From the NCBI RefSeq assembly GCF_000381025.1, contig NZ_KB905820.1, positions 124,001-188,000 of the forward strand: a stretch of 64,000 nt of DNA, read 5' to 3'. Below the pieces are notes generated by a model that saw nothing but the letters and a program-made list of their open reading frames with translations, was not told where the DNA came from and made no database searches. This document shows positions 1-8,464 of the stretch, one piece after another (position 1 is the first letter of the stretch; every line of letters begins with the position of its first letter). Source of the DNA: Streptomyces sulphureus DSM 40104. GTDB lineage: Bacteria; Actinomycetota; Actinomycetes; Streptomycetales; Streptomycetaceae. Both the position numbers and the translations under genes were made by a program.

Positions 1-176
1 TGCCGCGTCCAGGGCACGGCACGGCCCGTGACCACGAGGTGCGTGGCACCGCTCTTGCCGGCCTCGGCGAGTGCGTCCCTGGTGCGCGCCGAGACGGTGT
101 CGTCGCCGCGGAGCAGTGTCCCGTCGAGGTCGGTGGCGATGAGGCTGTAGGGGAACTCGCTGTTGGTTGCGGTCAC
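1..176 (-). CDS. HAD-superfamily hydrolase (Cof-like), N-terminal part only
   Basis: Truncated by the window edge; 58 codons are visible. The protein begins VTATNSEFPYSLIATDLDGTLL, which carries the DxDGT motif I of HAD phosphatases near residue 17 (nucleophile Asp). The stretch ending LVVTGRA matches motif II of the Cof/YidA-type group, which act on small phosphorylated metabolites. The GTG start overlaps the serS stop codon (GTGA), so it is probably translationally coupled to serS. Substrate cannot be told from the N-terminus. Confidence 0.8.
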   Translation of the reverse strand, partial: MTATNSEFPYSLIATDLDGTLLRGDDTVSARTRDALAEAGKSGATHLVVTGRAVPWTR

Positions 177-1450
177 TTGGCGATCGGCTCCAGTCTCTCC
201 CGGCCACCGAGGTAGGGCCTGAGCACGGGCGGCACCCAGACGGAGCCGTCCTCCAACTGGTGGTTCTCCAGGAGTGCCACGAGGGTGCGGGGTACGGCGC
301 ACAGCGTCCCGTTGAGGGTGGCGAGCGGCCGTACGTGCTTGCCGTCGCGCATCCGGATGGAGAGCCGCCGCGACTGGAACTCGGTGCAGTCCGAGGTGGA
401 GGTGAGCTCCCGGTACTTCCCCTGGGTCGGGACCCACGCCTCGCAGTCGAACTTGCGGGCCGCCGAGGCGCCGAGGTCGCCCGTGGCCACGTCGATGACC
501 TGGAAGGGCAGTTCGAGCGAGGAGAGCCACTCCTTCTCCCACTCCAGCAGCCTGCGGTGCTCCGCCTCCGAGTCCTCGGGCGCGACGTAGGAGAACATCT
601 CGACCTTGGTGAACTGGTGGACCCGGAAGATGCCGCGGGTGTCCTTCCCGTAGGAGCCGGCCTCCCTGCGGAAGCAGGGCGACGAGGCCGCGTACCTCAG
701 CGGGAGGCGGTCGACGTCGATGATCTCGTCCATGTGGTAGCCGGCGAGGGCGACCTCGGAGGTGCCGACGAGGTAGAGGTCGTCCTTCTCCAACTGGTAG
801 ACGTCCTGCGCGGCCTGGCCGAGGAAGCCGGTGCCCTCCATCGCCTGCGACTTGGTGAGCGCGGGCGTGAGCATCGGCGTGAAACCGGCCGCCGTGGCCT
901 GCGCGACGGCGGCGTTGACGAGCGCCAGCTCCAGCAGGGCGCCGACGCCCGTGAGGTAGTAGAAGCGGGCGCCCGAGACCTTGGCGCCGCGCTCGGTGTC
1001 GATGGCGCCGAGCCGGTCGCCGAGCTCCAGGTGGTCGCGGGGCGCGAAGCCCTCGGCCGCGAAGTCGCGCGGCGTGCCGACCGTCTCCAGGACGGTGAAG
1101 TCCTCCTCGCCTCCGACGGGGACGTCGGGGTGCACGAGGTTGCCCAACTGCCTGACGAGCTCCCTCGTCTGCTCCTCGGCCTCGGCGCGCTCGGCGTCCG
1201 CCGCCTTGACGGCTTGGGAGAGCTCGCCGGCGCGCTCCAGCATCGTCGCCTTCTCGTCGGGCTCCGCCTTCGGGATGCGCTTGCCGAGCTGCTTCTGCTC
1301 TGAGCGGAGTTCGTCGAAGCGGACGGTCGAGCTCCTGCGCCGCTCGTCGGCGGAGAGCACCGCGTCGACGAGCGCCGGGTCCTCTCCTCGGGCACGCTGC
1401 GAAGCGCGTGCGCGGTCGGGGTCGTCACGGAGCAGGCGAAGGTCAATCAC
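173..1450 (-). CDS. serS: Seryl-tRNA synthetase
   Basis: A 425-residue cytoplasmic class II aminoacyl-tRNA synthetase that charges tRNA-Ser with serine. The length is typical. The N-terminal ~110 residues are rich in Glu, Arg and Ala heptads, as expected for the antiparallel coiled-coil arm that recognises the long variable arm of tRNA-Ser. Class II motif 2 (FRREAGS...FRVHQF) lies around residues 262-282 and motif 3 (NGTLCAVPRTLVALLENHQ) near residue 385. It begins MIDLRLLRDDPD, as most bacterial SerRS do. The next gene downstream, a HAD hydrolase, overlaps by 4 bp. Upstream lies a 640-bp gap with DnaA-box-like sites. Two tRNA-Ser genes occur elsewhere in the window. Confidence 0.97.
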   Translation of the reverse strand: MIDLRLLRDDPDRARASQRARGEDPALVDAVLSADERRRSSTVRFDELRSEQKQLGKRIPKAEPDEKATMLERAGELSQAVKAADAERAEAEEQTRELVRQLGNLVHPDVPVGGEEDFTVLETVGTPRDFAAEGFAPRDHLELGDRLGAIDTERGAKVSGARFYYLTGVGALLELALVNAAVAQATAAGFTPMLTPALTKSQAMEGTGFLGQAAQDVYQLEKDDLYLVGTSEVALAGYHMDEIIDVDRLPLRYAASSPCFRREAGSYGKDTRGIFRVHQFTKVEMFSYVAPEDSEAEHRRLLEWEKEWLSSLELPFQVIDVATGDLGASAARKFDCEAWVPTQGKYRELTSTSDCTEFQSRRLSIRMRDGKHVRPLATLNGTLCAVPRTLVALLENHQLEDGSVWVPPVLRPYLGGRERLEPIAK

Positions 1451-1653
1451 AGCACCAGCCTACCGGTGGCCCACAGACCGCGGCGAAGTAATACTCGAAC
1501 CAGAAACGTTAGCAATTGTCCAAATTGACTGCTATTCAAGTCTTTTGGGTCGCATGCCCCGCATTCTGGTGGAGGTCGACGTACCAGCCGGAGCCGCCGC
1601 CGACACCGGAGGACGGGGCGAACACAGGCCTCCGCAGGACCGTGGACGGGGAC

Positions 1654-1977
1654 TTATCCACAGCCGCGGACTCCTTCACAAGGTTATCCACAGGGTCCGG
1701 CGTCCACCTGTGGAAATTGAACGAGATCGTTCCGCAGACCTCGCCCGGGCGAGGAGAATTCTCGGAGCAAAACGGAAAAACCATGCGTATTCGATCCGAT
1801 TCGCACGCCACACACTCACCCCCAGGGATTGATCAAAAGAATTGAGGTGACGAGGCGGCACCCATTCCCGCTTGGCGAACTCTGAGATCTCCATGCGGTT
1901 TTGTCGACAGTGCCCGTTTCCTCCCATCCCCTTGTGCACAGCCCTCGACGACGCCCTGTGGAAAACCCTGTGGACAA
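1654..1977. promoter_or_regulatory. Cluster of DnaA-box-like sequences in the serS-pheA gap
   Basis: The 640-bp gap 1451-2090 has no convincing gene. It holds TTATCCACA at 1654-1662 and again at 1684-1692 (30 bp apart, same strand), and TTGTCCACA on the minus strand at 1969-1977. Near matches are TTGTCGACA (1901-1909), TTGTGCACA (1932-1940), and on the minus strand TTTTCCACA (1957-1965) and ATTTCCACA (1709-1717). TTGTCCAAA lies at 1516-1524. The Streptomyces DnaA box consensus is TT(G/A)TCCACA. Without dnaA or dnaN nearby this is not oriC. High-affinity DnaA clusters outside oriC are known in S. coelicolor (for example the D78 cluster) and titrate DnaA; this may be the equivalent. The serS promoter should also lie in the gap. 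Confidence 0.75.
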
Positions 1978-2090
1978 GTCACCGCCCCCACGGCAGCGGC
2001 CTCGAAGCCCCCGTCCCCCTCTCCAGGTCAGCCGCCCGCGGAGGGCGGAGCGACGCCCGACGCCGACCGCCGTCCCCGTCGGGGAGACGC

Positions 2091-3041
2091 TCAGATCCGT
2101 CCGTCGAGGCACCGGTTGAGCCAGTCGGCAGCGGAGAGGAAGTCCTCGTCCGAGTTGCCGGGACGGACCGCCGGCTCCTCCCGATCGGCCCGCGGGTACG
2201 AGCCGAGGAAGCGCACCGCACGCGTCGCACGGCGCAGCCCCATCAGGACGTCGCCGACCCTGCGGTCCTGGACGTGGCCCTCGCAGTCGATGGAGAAGCA
2301 GTACCGGCCCATCCCCTCGCCCGTCGGCCGCGACTCGATGCGCATCATGTTGACCCCGCGGGCCGCGAACTCCTGGAGCACCTCGAGCAGGGCGCCCGGG
2401 TGGTCCTCGCGCAGCCAGAAGACGGCGGACGTCTTGTCGGCACCGGTCGGCGCCGCAGGCCGGGCCGGGCGCCCCACGAGCACGAACCGCGTGACGGCGT
2501 TCTCCGCGTCGTGGATCTCCTTGACGAGCGGCTCCAGGCTGTACGTGGGGGCGGCGAACTCCCCGGCGAACGCCGCGTCGTACCGCCCCTCCTGGACGAG
2601 GCGGGCGCCGTCCGCGTTGGAGGCGGCCGACTCCCAGAGCGCGTCGGGGAGATGGGCGGCGAGCCAGTTGCGGACCTGGGGCTGCGCCACGGGGTGGCCG
2701 GTGACCGTCTTGATCTCCTCCAGCCGCGTCCCCGGGCGCACGAGGAGCGCGAAGGTGATCGGGAGCAGCACCTCGCGGTAGATCATGAGCTGCCGCCCGC
2801 CGGCGAGCTCGTCGACGGTGGCGCTGACGCCGCCCTCCACGGAGTTCTCGATCGGTACGAAGGCGGCGGCCGCCTCCCCGTCGCGCACCGCGTCCAGCGC
2901 GGCGGGCACCGAGACCATCGGGTCGAGCTGCCGCACATCGGCCTCGGGGAGCGTGCGCAGGGCCGCCTCGGTGAAGGTGCCGGCCGGGCCGAGGTACGTG
3001 TACCGGTTGGCCGGGAGGTTCTCAGGTGCCGCAGATGCCAT
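2091..3041 (-). CDS. pheA: Prephenate dehydratase
   Basis: A 316-residue enzyme that converts prephenate to phenylpyruvate in phenylalanine synthesis. The catalytic domain opens with YLGPAGTFTEAAL near residue 15 and contains the TRF motif (NAVTRFVLVG), whose Thr is catalytic. The C-terminal ACT domain carries GALLEVLQEF and the ESRPT motif that binds phenylalanine for feedback inhibition. It is a monofunctional dehydratase with no chorismate mutase domain. The start chosen is ATG at 3041 (MASAAPENLPANRYTYLG); the reading frame extends 15 codons upstream, but that part looks non-homologous. No strong ribosome binding site is visible. Confidence 0.95.
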   Translation of the reverse strand: MASAAPENLPANRYTYLGPAGTFTEAALRTLPEADVRQLDPMVSVPAALDAVRDGEAAAAFVPIENSVEGGVSATVDELAGGRQLMIYREVLLPITFALLVRPGTRLEEIKTVTGHPVAQPQVRNWLAAHLPDALWESAASNADGARLVQEGRYDAAFAGEFAAPTYSLEPLVKEIHDAENAVTRFVLVGRPARPAAPTGADKTSAVFWLREDHPGALLEVLQEFAARGVNMMRIESRPTGEGMGRYCFSIDCEGHVQDRRVGDVLMGLRRATRAVRFLGSYPRADREEPAVRPGNSDEDFLSAADWLNRCLDGRI

Positions 3042-3082
3042 GGGGACACCGTAGCCCCAGCCGCGGCACCCGCCTCGCGGCT

Positions 3083-4366
3083 TCACCCCTCCAGGAGTGG
3101 TTGCCCCACGTACTCGCCCTCGGCCGCACCGCCAGGCACCGCGAAGAGGGCGCTCGCCTCGTGGCGGAGGAACCGGGAGAGCGCGTCGCCGCGGTCGAGC
3201 TTGCGCTGGACGGGGACGAAGCCGCGCAGCGGGTCCGCCTGCCAGGCGACGAAGAGGAGGCCCGCGTCGGGCGCGCCGTCGTCGCGGAAGCCGTCGTGGA
3301 AGGAGAAGGAGCGGCGGAGCATGGCGGCGCCGCCGTTGGTCCCGGGTGCGGCCACGCGGATGTGCGCGTCGGCGGCGATCGCCAGCGAGCCGCTCTTGCG
3401 CTTCTCCAGGTCGGGGGCGGTGTCCTCGTCACCGCCCGAGAGCGGGGCACCGTCGGACTTCCGGCGGCCGACGACGCGCTCCTGGTCGTGGAGGGGTTCG
3501 GCTTCCCAGTCGTCGAGGAGCATGCGGATGCGGCGGAAGACGGCGTAGGAGCCGTTCGCCATCCAGGCGGGGGAGCCGTCGCCCGGCACGAAGACGCGCT
3601 CGTCGAACTCCTCGTCCCGCGGCTTCGGGTTGTTGGTGCCGTCGAGCTGGCCCATGAGGTTGCGCATCGTCGTCGGGTGCGCCGTGGCCCCGGGGGAGCG
3701 GTTGAAGCCGCTGTACTGCCAGCGCAGTCCGGCCGTTTCGCCGGCGAGGCGCTGGAGCAGGCGCAGCGCCTGGAAGGCGACGAGCCCGTCGTCGGCGCCG
3801 ATCTGCACCCACAGGTCGCCGTCGGAGCGGGCCCTGTCGAGCGCGTCCGAGGAGAAGTCGGGGAGCGGCGCCAACTCGCGCGGCATACGGGAGCGGAGAC
3901 CGGTGCGGGAGAAGAAGCCCCGCCCGAACCCGAAGGTGACGGTGAGCGAGGAGGGCCCCGCGTCCCTGCCGACGTCGGCGCCCGCGCGCTCCCCCTGCCA
4001 CGGCTCCCCCGCCATCAGCCGCTCCGCCGCACTCGACCATCGGCGCAGCAGCGCGACCGCGCCGGTTCGGCCCGCGCCGGGCGCGAGGTCGAACGCGGCG
4101 AGGTGGCCGTGCGCCTGGAGCGGGGTGGTGATGCCGGGCTGGTGGGTGCCGTGGAAGGGGACCCGGGTGGCACCGAGGGAGGTGAGCGGTTCCGGGTCGC
4201 TCCGCGTCGCCGCCCAGCCGGCGCTCGCGCCGGCGCCGACGGCGAGGCCGGCCGCGCCGGCGGCGCCCGCGGTGCCGAGGAGACGGCGCCGGGTGACGCC
4301 GGCCGGCGGCTCGTCGGCGGGGTGTTGGCGTGCCGGGTCCGTGTCGGTGGACGTATGAGTGGTCAT
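3083..4366 (-). CDS. dtpA: Tat-exported DyP-type haem peroxidase (DtpA/EfeB family)
   Basis: A 427-residue dye-decolourising peroxidase. The N-terminus has a twin-arginine signal (VTRRRLLGTAG followed by an Ala/Gly-rich hydrophobic stretch ending near residue 55), so it is exported folded with haem. Family hallmarks are GQLDG near residue 240 (distal catalytic Asp), AHIRVAA near 335 (candidate proximal haem His) and LRRSFSF near 350 (distal Arg). In S. lividans the equivalent gene, dtpA, sits beside CopC/D, ECuC and Sco genes and has been linked to copper delivery to the radical oxidase GlxA. The same neighbours occur here. ATG at 4366 is the only start giving a sensible Tat signal; the longer open frame upstream is a shadow of copCD. 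Confidence 0.9.
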   Translation of the reverse strand: MTTHTSTDTDPARQHPADEPPAGVTRRRLLGTAGAAGAAGLAVGAGASAGWAATRSDPEPLTSLGATRVPFHGTHQPGITTPLQAHGHLAAFDLAPGAGRTGAVALLRRWSSAAERLMAGEPWQGERAGADVGRDAGPSSLTVTFGFGRGFFSRTGLRSRMPRELAPLPDFSSDALDRARSDGDLWVQIGADDGLVAFQALRLLQRLAGETAGLRWQYSGFNRSPGATAHPTTMRNLMGQLDGTNNPKPRDEEFDERVFVPGDGSPAWMANGSYAVFRRIRMLLDDWEAEPLHDQERVVGRRKSDGAPLSGGDEDTAPDLEKRKSGSLAIAADAHIRVAAPGTNGGAAMLRRSFSFHDGFRDDGAPDAGLLFVAWQADPLRGFVPVQRKLDRGDALSRFLRHEASALFAVPGGAAEGEYVGQPLLEG

Positions 4367-4437
4367 TGCTTCGTCGTCCTGCTCTTGTCTTCCCTCGCGC
4401 CGGGCGCTCCACGGTAGCCGTGGCGGCGGGCCGGGCG

Positions 4438-6339
4438 TCAGCCGATGCGGGCTCGTGCGTTCTCGGTCGTCTGGTCGATGTCGGAGGTACGGACGGTGAG
4501 GGCGAACTTCCACTCGCCGGCCATGGGGATCTGCACCCCGGTCGCGTGCCAGTGGCCGGGGACGCCGGCGAGCGGCGCGAGCTTCGCGGGGAGCGGGCCG
4601 ATGTTCTTGTCCGTGAGGCTCAGCGCGAGCTTCACCTCCTCCGCCTCGAGCGGCTCGCCTCGGGCGTCGTCGAGCTGCACGGCGATCTCGTTCTTCCCTG
4701 AGGCACCGGGCTCGACGGCGATCTCGGCGGTGCCCTCCCCGCCCTTGCCGCCCGTGTCGAAGGGGACCTTCAACTGCGTCGGGCCCGACTTCTCGGTGAC
4801 GCCTGCCGCGTCGCTGCCCTGGGCCGAGGTCTCGGTGCGGGCCGGCTCGGTCGTGGTGAGCAGCGTGGTCACGGCGAGGACGGCGACCGCGATCGCCGTC
4901 TCGACGAGGAGGGAGCGCCGCAGTCCCGAGCGCTCCGCGTCCCGCTCCCGTTCGCCCTTGCGCCGCGCCGCGTTGACGGCCGCGCGCTGGCGTGCGAGCT
5001 GCGCCGTGCGCACGGGGTCGCCGCCGGCGGGTACGGGCTCCGGCTCGGGCTCCTCCTCGTCGGGCGCGGCCTCCGGCACCTCGCGCAGCCGGGCCGTCCA
5101 GCGGCGGGAGACCCAGCCGACGCAGACGAGGAGCGCCACGAGCGCCGTCTTCACGAGCAGGAGCTGCCCGTACGCGGTGCCGAAGAGCGCGTCGAAGGAG
5201 CCGACCTGCCGCCACGCCTGGTAGACCCCCGTCGCCGCGAGCACCGCGACGCTCACGGAGGCGAGCCCGGAGAACCGGCGCACCGCCTCGCGCGGGACCG
5301 CGGGACCGCCGCGCAGCAGTACGAAGACGCAGAAGAGACCGCCCAACCAGAGGCCGGCGGCGAGGAGATGGAGGACGTCGACGGGGATCGCCACCGCCGT
5401 CTGTATCCCTGTCGAGGCGTGCTCGGCCGCCGCCCAGCCGGCGGCGAGGCCGAGCGCCAGCACGCTGCCCCCGAGCGCGAGTCCGAACCGCAGGTCGCGC
5501 CGCCCGGTGTCCGCGCCCTGCTGTGCACCCGTCACGCCGGCGCGCGTCTGGTGGCCGAAGAGCACGGCGACGAAGAGCGCGGCGGCCGCGAGCAGCAGCA
5601 GCCGCGAGACGAGGACGGCGCCCGGCTTCGTCGCGACCGTCGTCGAGAGGGCGGAGACGTCGAGCGCCTCGGCGAGGCCGCCGCCGTTGATGTAGGGGTT
5701 GCGCAGGAGCAGCAGCGCGAGCGTCGAGACCGTGACGGTGAGCCAGCCGACCCGCACCGTCCGCCGCACCGCCGAGGTCCGCGCGGCCCCCGGCCAGCAG
5801 AGCAGCACGAACCCGCAGCCGCCGACGAGGAGGATGAACCCGGCGTACGCCGCGTACCGGCCGACGTCGTAGAGGAGCCCGACCCAGCCGCCGCCCGGCT
5901 CGCCCCCGTCGACGGAGGCCGACGTCTCGGAAGGCGCGCCGACGGAGAAGGTGAAGGCGCCGGAGACGGGGTGGCTGTCGGCGGAGACCGCCTGCCAGGC
6001 GACGGTGTAAGTGCCGTCGGGGAGCCCCGGCTTGAGCCCGACCGACCGCTGCTCCTCGCCGCCGCTTCCGACGTCGCGGACGGTGTCGCGGTCGACCCTG
6101 TTGCCGTCCGGGTCGAGGACGCGCAGCGATCCTTCGGTCATCGAGACCGCCTCGGAGAAGGTGAGCACCACCTGCTTCGGCGCGCTCTGCACCACCGCGC
6201 CCTCCTTCGGGCTGGTGTCGAGGAGCGCCGCGTGCGCGGTGGCGGTACCGGCGCTCAGGAGTACGCCGGCGGCGCACGCCAGTCCGACGAGGAGCGCCAG
6301 CAGCCGGGCACGCGGTCTGTGCGGGGTGGGGGAGAGCAC
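4438..6339 (-). CDS. CopC-CopD fusion copper-resistance/transport membrane protein
   Basis: A 633-residue fusion. After a signal peptide (residues ~12-35) the mature chain starts AHAALLDTSPKEGA, so the N-terminal copper-binding His of CopC is exposed by cleavage. The CopC beta-domain runs to about residue 135 and includes SADSHPVSGAFTF with the second conserved His. Residues ~155-455 are the polytopic CopD part with about eight membrane helices, and a further helix lies near 480. A C-terminal extracytoplasmic beta-rich domain follows (about 520-633), of the kind that accompanies CopCD in actinomycetes. GTG start at 6339. Only 10 bp separate it from the PCu(A)C gene upstream, so the two are surely cotranscribed. 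Likely role: periplasmic copper binding and import across the membrane. Confidence 0.9.
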   Translation of the reverse strand: MLSPTPHRPRARLLALLVGLACAAGVLLSAGTATAHAALLDTSPKEGAVVQSAPKQVVLTFSEAVSMTEGSLRVLDPDGNRVDRDTVRDVGSGGEEQRSVGLKPGLPDGTYTVAWQAVSADSHPVSGAFTFSVGAPSETSASVDGGEPGGGWVGLLYDVGRYAAYAGFILLVGGCGFVLLCWPGAARTSAVRRTVRVGWLTVTVSTLALLLLRNPYINGGGLAEALDVSALSTTVATKPGAVLVSRLLLLAAAALFVAVLFGHQTRAGVTGAQQGADTGRRDLRFGLALGGSVLALGLAAGWAAAEHASTGIQTAVAIPVDVLHLLAAGLWLGGLFCVFVLLRGGPAVPREAVRRFSGLASVSVAVLAATGVYQAWRQVGSFDALFGTAYGQLLLVKTALVALLVCVGWVSRRWTARLREVPEAAPDEEEPEPEPVPAGGDPVRTAQLARQRAAVNAARRKGERERDAERSGLRRSLLVETAIAVAVLAVTTLLTTTEPARTETSAQGSDAAGVTEKSGPTQLKVPFDTGGKGGEGTAEIAVEPGASGKNEIAVQLDDARGEPLEAEEVKLALSLTDKNIGPLPAKLAPLAGVPGHWHATGVQIPMAGEWKFALTVRTSDIDQTTENARARIG

Positions 6340-6349
6340 GCCTGTTTCC

Positions 6350-6808
6350 TCACTTCCGTTGTGCGTCCGGTACGTGGGTGGCGGACTCGACGGGCGCCTC
6401 GACCTCGATCGGGTCCGACTCCTCGAAGTGGAGGACGAGCTGCACCCGTTCGCCCTCCACCGGCTTGCCCGAGAGTTCCGTGAGCATCAAGTGGCTGCCG
6501 CCGCGCCGTAGTTCGAGCTCCCCGCCGGCGGGCACCGGCAGCGAGTCGACGTGCTCCATGCGCCCGTCCTCCGTGGTGTGGAGCGCGACCTTCCCTGCGT
6601 CCGGGCTGCTCACGGACGTGAGCCGGTCGGCGCCCTCGCCCGAGTTGTGCACGGTGAGGAAGCCGCCCGCCATCCGCCCGTCCACCGGCTCCGGGACGTA
6701 GGCGCCGGAGACGCGGAGTTCGGGCGACGCCTCGGAGCAGCCGGCGAGGCCGAGCGCGGCGACGGCGGCGAGCGCGGCGGCCGTCGTCCGGGCCCCCCGG
6801 GGACTCAC
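6350..6808 (-). CDS. PCu(A)C-type copper chaperone lipoprotein (ECuC-like)
   Basis: A 152-residue lipoprotein: LGLAGC is a lipobox, so the mature protein is anchored on the outer face of the membrane. The DUF461/PCu(A)C copper site is present as H-x6-M-x21-H-x-M (H of VALHTTEDGRM, then SHLML), a variant of the usual H-x10-M-x21-H-x-M. Such chaperones carry Cu(I) and cooperate with Sco in supplying the CuA site of cytochrome oxidase or, in Streptomyces, other extracellular copper enzymes. The GTG start overlaps the sco stop by 4 bp (GTGA), indicating coupled translation. Confidence 0.92.
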   Translation of the reverse strand: MSPRGARTTAAALAAVAALGLAGCSEASPELRVSGAYVPEPVDGRMAGGFLTVHNSGEGADRLTSVSSPDAGKVALHTTEDGRMEHVDSLPVPAGGELELRRGGSHLMLTELSGKPVEGERVQLVLHFEESDPIEVEAPVESATHVPDAQRK

Positions 6809-7464
6809 GGGTTGCGCCCCTCGATCAGCGCCGGCAGCTCCTTTTCCAGGACCTCCGGGGTGGCGTTGCCCTCGGTGTAGAGGACGTGCGCCTTGTCGTC
6901 CTTGGGCGAGAAGGCGAGGAGCTGCGAGCCGTGCGTCGAGACGACGTCGCCGTTCTTCTTCTTGTAGCTCGGCTCGATGGAGACGCCGAGGGTGCGGGCG
7001 CCGGCCTGGATGGTGTCGAAGTCGCCGGTGAGGCCGATGAACGACGGGTCCTGCCCGCGGAGCCACTTGCCGAGCTCCTTCGGGGTGTCGCGCTCCGGGT
7101 CGGAGGTGACGAAGACGACCCGCAGCTTGTCCTGTTCGGCCTTGGGCAGCTTCGACTTGGCCACCGCGATGTTGCTCATCGTCAGCGGGCAGACGTCGGG
7201 GCAGTTGGTGTAGCCGAAGTAGAGCAGCGTCGGCCGGCCCTCGGTCTCCTCGACGAGGTCGTACTTCTCGCCCTCGGTGTCGGTGAGGGTGAGGTCGGGC
7301 TTCTCGAAGGCCCGCTGGAGCACGACACCGCCCTTCTTCTCCTTCTCCACGGTCGCCGGCTTGCTCTCGCCACCTCCCTCCTCCGTGCTTCCGCCGCAGG
7401 CGGCGAGGGTGAGCGAGGCGGCGACGGCAAGGGCGGCGGCCGCTGCTGTACGGGTGGTGCGCAT
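6805..7464 (-). CDS. sco: Sco1/SenC copper chaperone lipoprotein
   Basis: A 219-residue thioredoxin-fold protein with lipobox LTLAAC. The copper/redox motif CPDVC (in YTNCPDVCPLT) is intact and the third ligand His lies in STHGSQLLAF. Family role: delivery of copper to, or reduction of, the CuA centre of cytochrome c oxidase subunit II; in Streptomyces Sco also affects aerial development under low copper. ATG at 7464 is chosen because it puts the signal peptide at the N-terminus (MRTTRTAAAAALAVAASL) and has a purine-rich AGAGAGAG upstream. A perfect 14-bp hairpin lies about 26 nt upstream of the start, between this gene and ycnI. Confidence 0.94.
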   Translation of the reverse strand: MRTTRTAAAAALAVAASLTLAACGGSTEEGGGESKPATVEKEKKGGVVLQRAFEKPDLTLTDTEGEKYDLVEETEGRPTLLYFGYTNCPDVCPLTMSNIAVAKSKLPKAEQDKLRVVFVTSDPERDTPKELGKWLRGQDPSFIGLTGDFDTIQAGARTLGVSIEPSYKKKNGDVVSTHGSQLLAFSPKDDKAHVLYTEGNATPEVLEKELPALIEGRNP

Positions 7465-7489
7465 GGAAGTCGTGGATCTCTCTCTGCGG

Positions 7490-7526
7490 GCGGTGCGGCG
7501 CCCGCACTCTCGGGGCGCCGCACCGC
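7490..7526 (-). terminator. Intercistronic hairpin between ycnI and sco
   Basis: GCGGTGCGGCGCCC (7490-7503) and GGGCGCCGCACCGC (7513-7526) are perfectly complementary with a 9-nt loop. It sits downstream of the ycnI stop (7538) and 26 nt before the sco start. It could terminate ycnI mRNA, act as an attenuator in the sco leader, or protect a processed transcript. There is no U-run. Confidence 0.6.
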
Positions 7527-7537
7527 GGGTGTGGTTG

Positions 7538-8269
7538 CTACTGGCCGGCGCGGCCGCGCCGGCCGGCGAGTACGCCGAAGCCGACCCCGGCCGCACCGAG
7601 CACGATGCCGGCGACGCCGAGCACTCGGGCCGCCGTGTCGGCGCCGCCGTCGGCCGAGCTCTCGGCCGAGGCGGTCTCGGTCTCGCCGGCCTTGGCGGGG
7701 GAGCCGGCGCCGCTCTCTGCGGCGTCGTCCGCCGCGAGCTTCAGCACCGGTGCCGGCGTCTCGGGCTCTTCGGCGCCCTCCTCCGGCTCCTCGATCCAGC
7801 GGACGACCTCGCCGCTGTCGTACGTCTGGAGCGCCTTGAAGACCAACTCGTTTGTGTCCTTGGGGAGTTGGCCGAGCGAGACGGGGAACTGCTGGAACTC
7901 GCCCGGCTTGATCTCGCCGCCGGTCCAAGTGATCTTGCTGACCGCCTCGGTGATCTTCTCGCCGTGCGACTCCAGCGGCTTGTCGAGCTTCTCCTTGGTG
8001 ACCTCGACCTTCCATCCCGGCACCGGCTGCGGCATCGCGGAGGCGAGCGGGTGGTCGGTCGGCAGGTGCACCTCCAGCTTCTCCGTGGAGGCGTCGTCCC
8101 GCTCGTTCGGCACCTTGAAGTTGACGACGGCGTAGCCGCCCTGCTCCGCCTCCTCGGGGTCGACGGAGACGTGCGCGGCGGCCGGACCCGCGCAGAGCAG
8201 CACGCCCGAGACGGCCGCCGCACCGACGACCGTGAACCGCCGCGCGCTACGGACCTGGTTCTTCTCCAT
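7538..8269 (-). CDS. YcnI-family (DUF1775) copper-binding membrane-anchored protein
   Basis: A 243-residue protein. The signal peptide ends ...AGPAAAHVSVDPEEAEQGG; cleavage leaves an N-terminal His that forms a histidine-brace-like copper site in YcnI. The DUF1775 beta-sandwich covers about residues 35-170. An acidic linker rich in Glu, Ala and Ser (about 170-215) leads to a C-terminal membrane helix (VAGIVLGAAGVGFGVLAG) and an Arg-rich tail. The ATG at 8269 is preferred over the longer frame because it directly precedes the basic n-region MEKNQVRSARRF. It heads the copper block but is separated from sco by a hairpin. The end of the gene contains a 22-bp perfect GC palindrome (7543-7564). Confidence 0.88.
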   Translation of the reverse strand: MEKNQVRSARRFTVVGAAAVSGVLLCAGPAAAHVSVDPEEAEQGGYAVVNFKVPNERDDASTEKLEVHLPTDHPLASAMPQPVPGWKVEVTKEKLDKPLESHGEKITEAVSKITWTGGEIKPGEFQQFPVSLGQLPKDTNELVFKALQTYDSGEVVRWIEEPEEGAEEPETPAPVLKLAADDAAESGAGSPAKAGETETASAESSADGGADTAARVLGVAGIVLGAAGVGFGVLAGRRGRAGQ

Positions 8270-8464
8270 ATGTCTGGCACTCCTGTTGCCCGGACGGCGC
8301 ACCATCGCGCACCGCGGCGGCCGCCGGGCTCCAGCCCGGCAGGACGCACCGCGGCGAGATACCGCGCGTCCACTGATGGTTGGGGAGACTCCTCGGACCC
8401 CGCGACCCGCGCCTTCGGCGCATGCACGACGTGCCGGACGGCGCGCTCGCGCGCCCCGGCCGCG

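Noticed and set aside
1654..1977. Chromosomal origin (oriC)
   Set aside because: Too few boxes, and there is no dnaA, dnaN, gyrB or rpmH nearby.
3083..6277. Very long minus-strand reading frame of over 1,000 codons
   Set aside because: Only the part from 4366 down encodes a recognisable protein (DyP peroxidase); the rest is an Arg-rich shadow of copCD in another frame.
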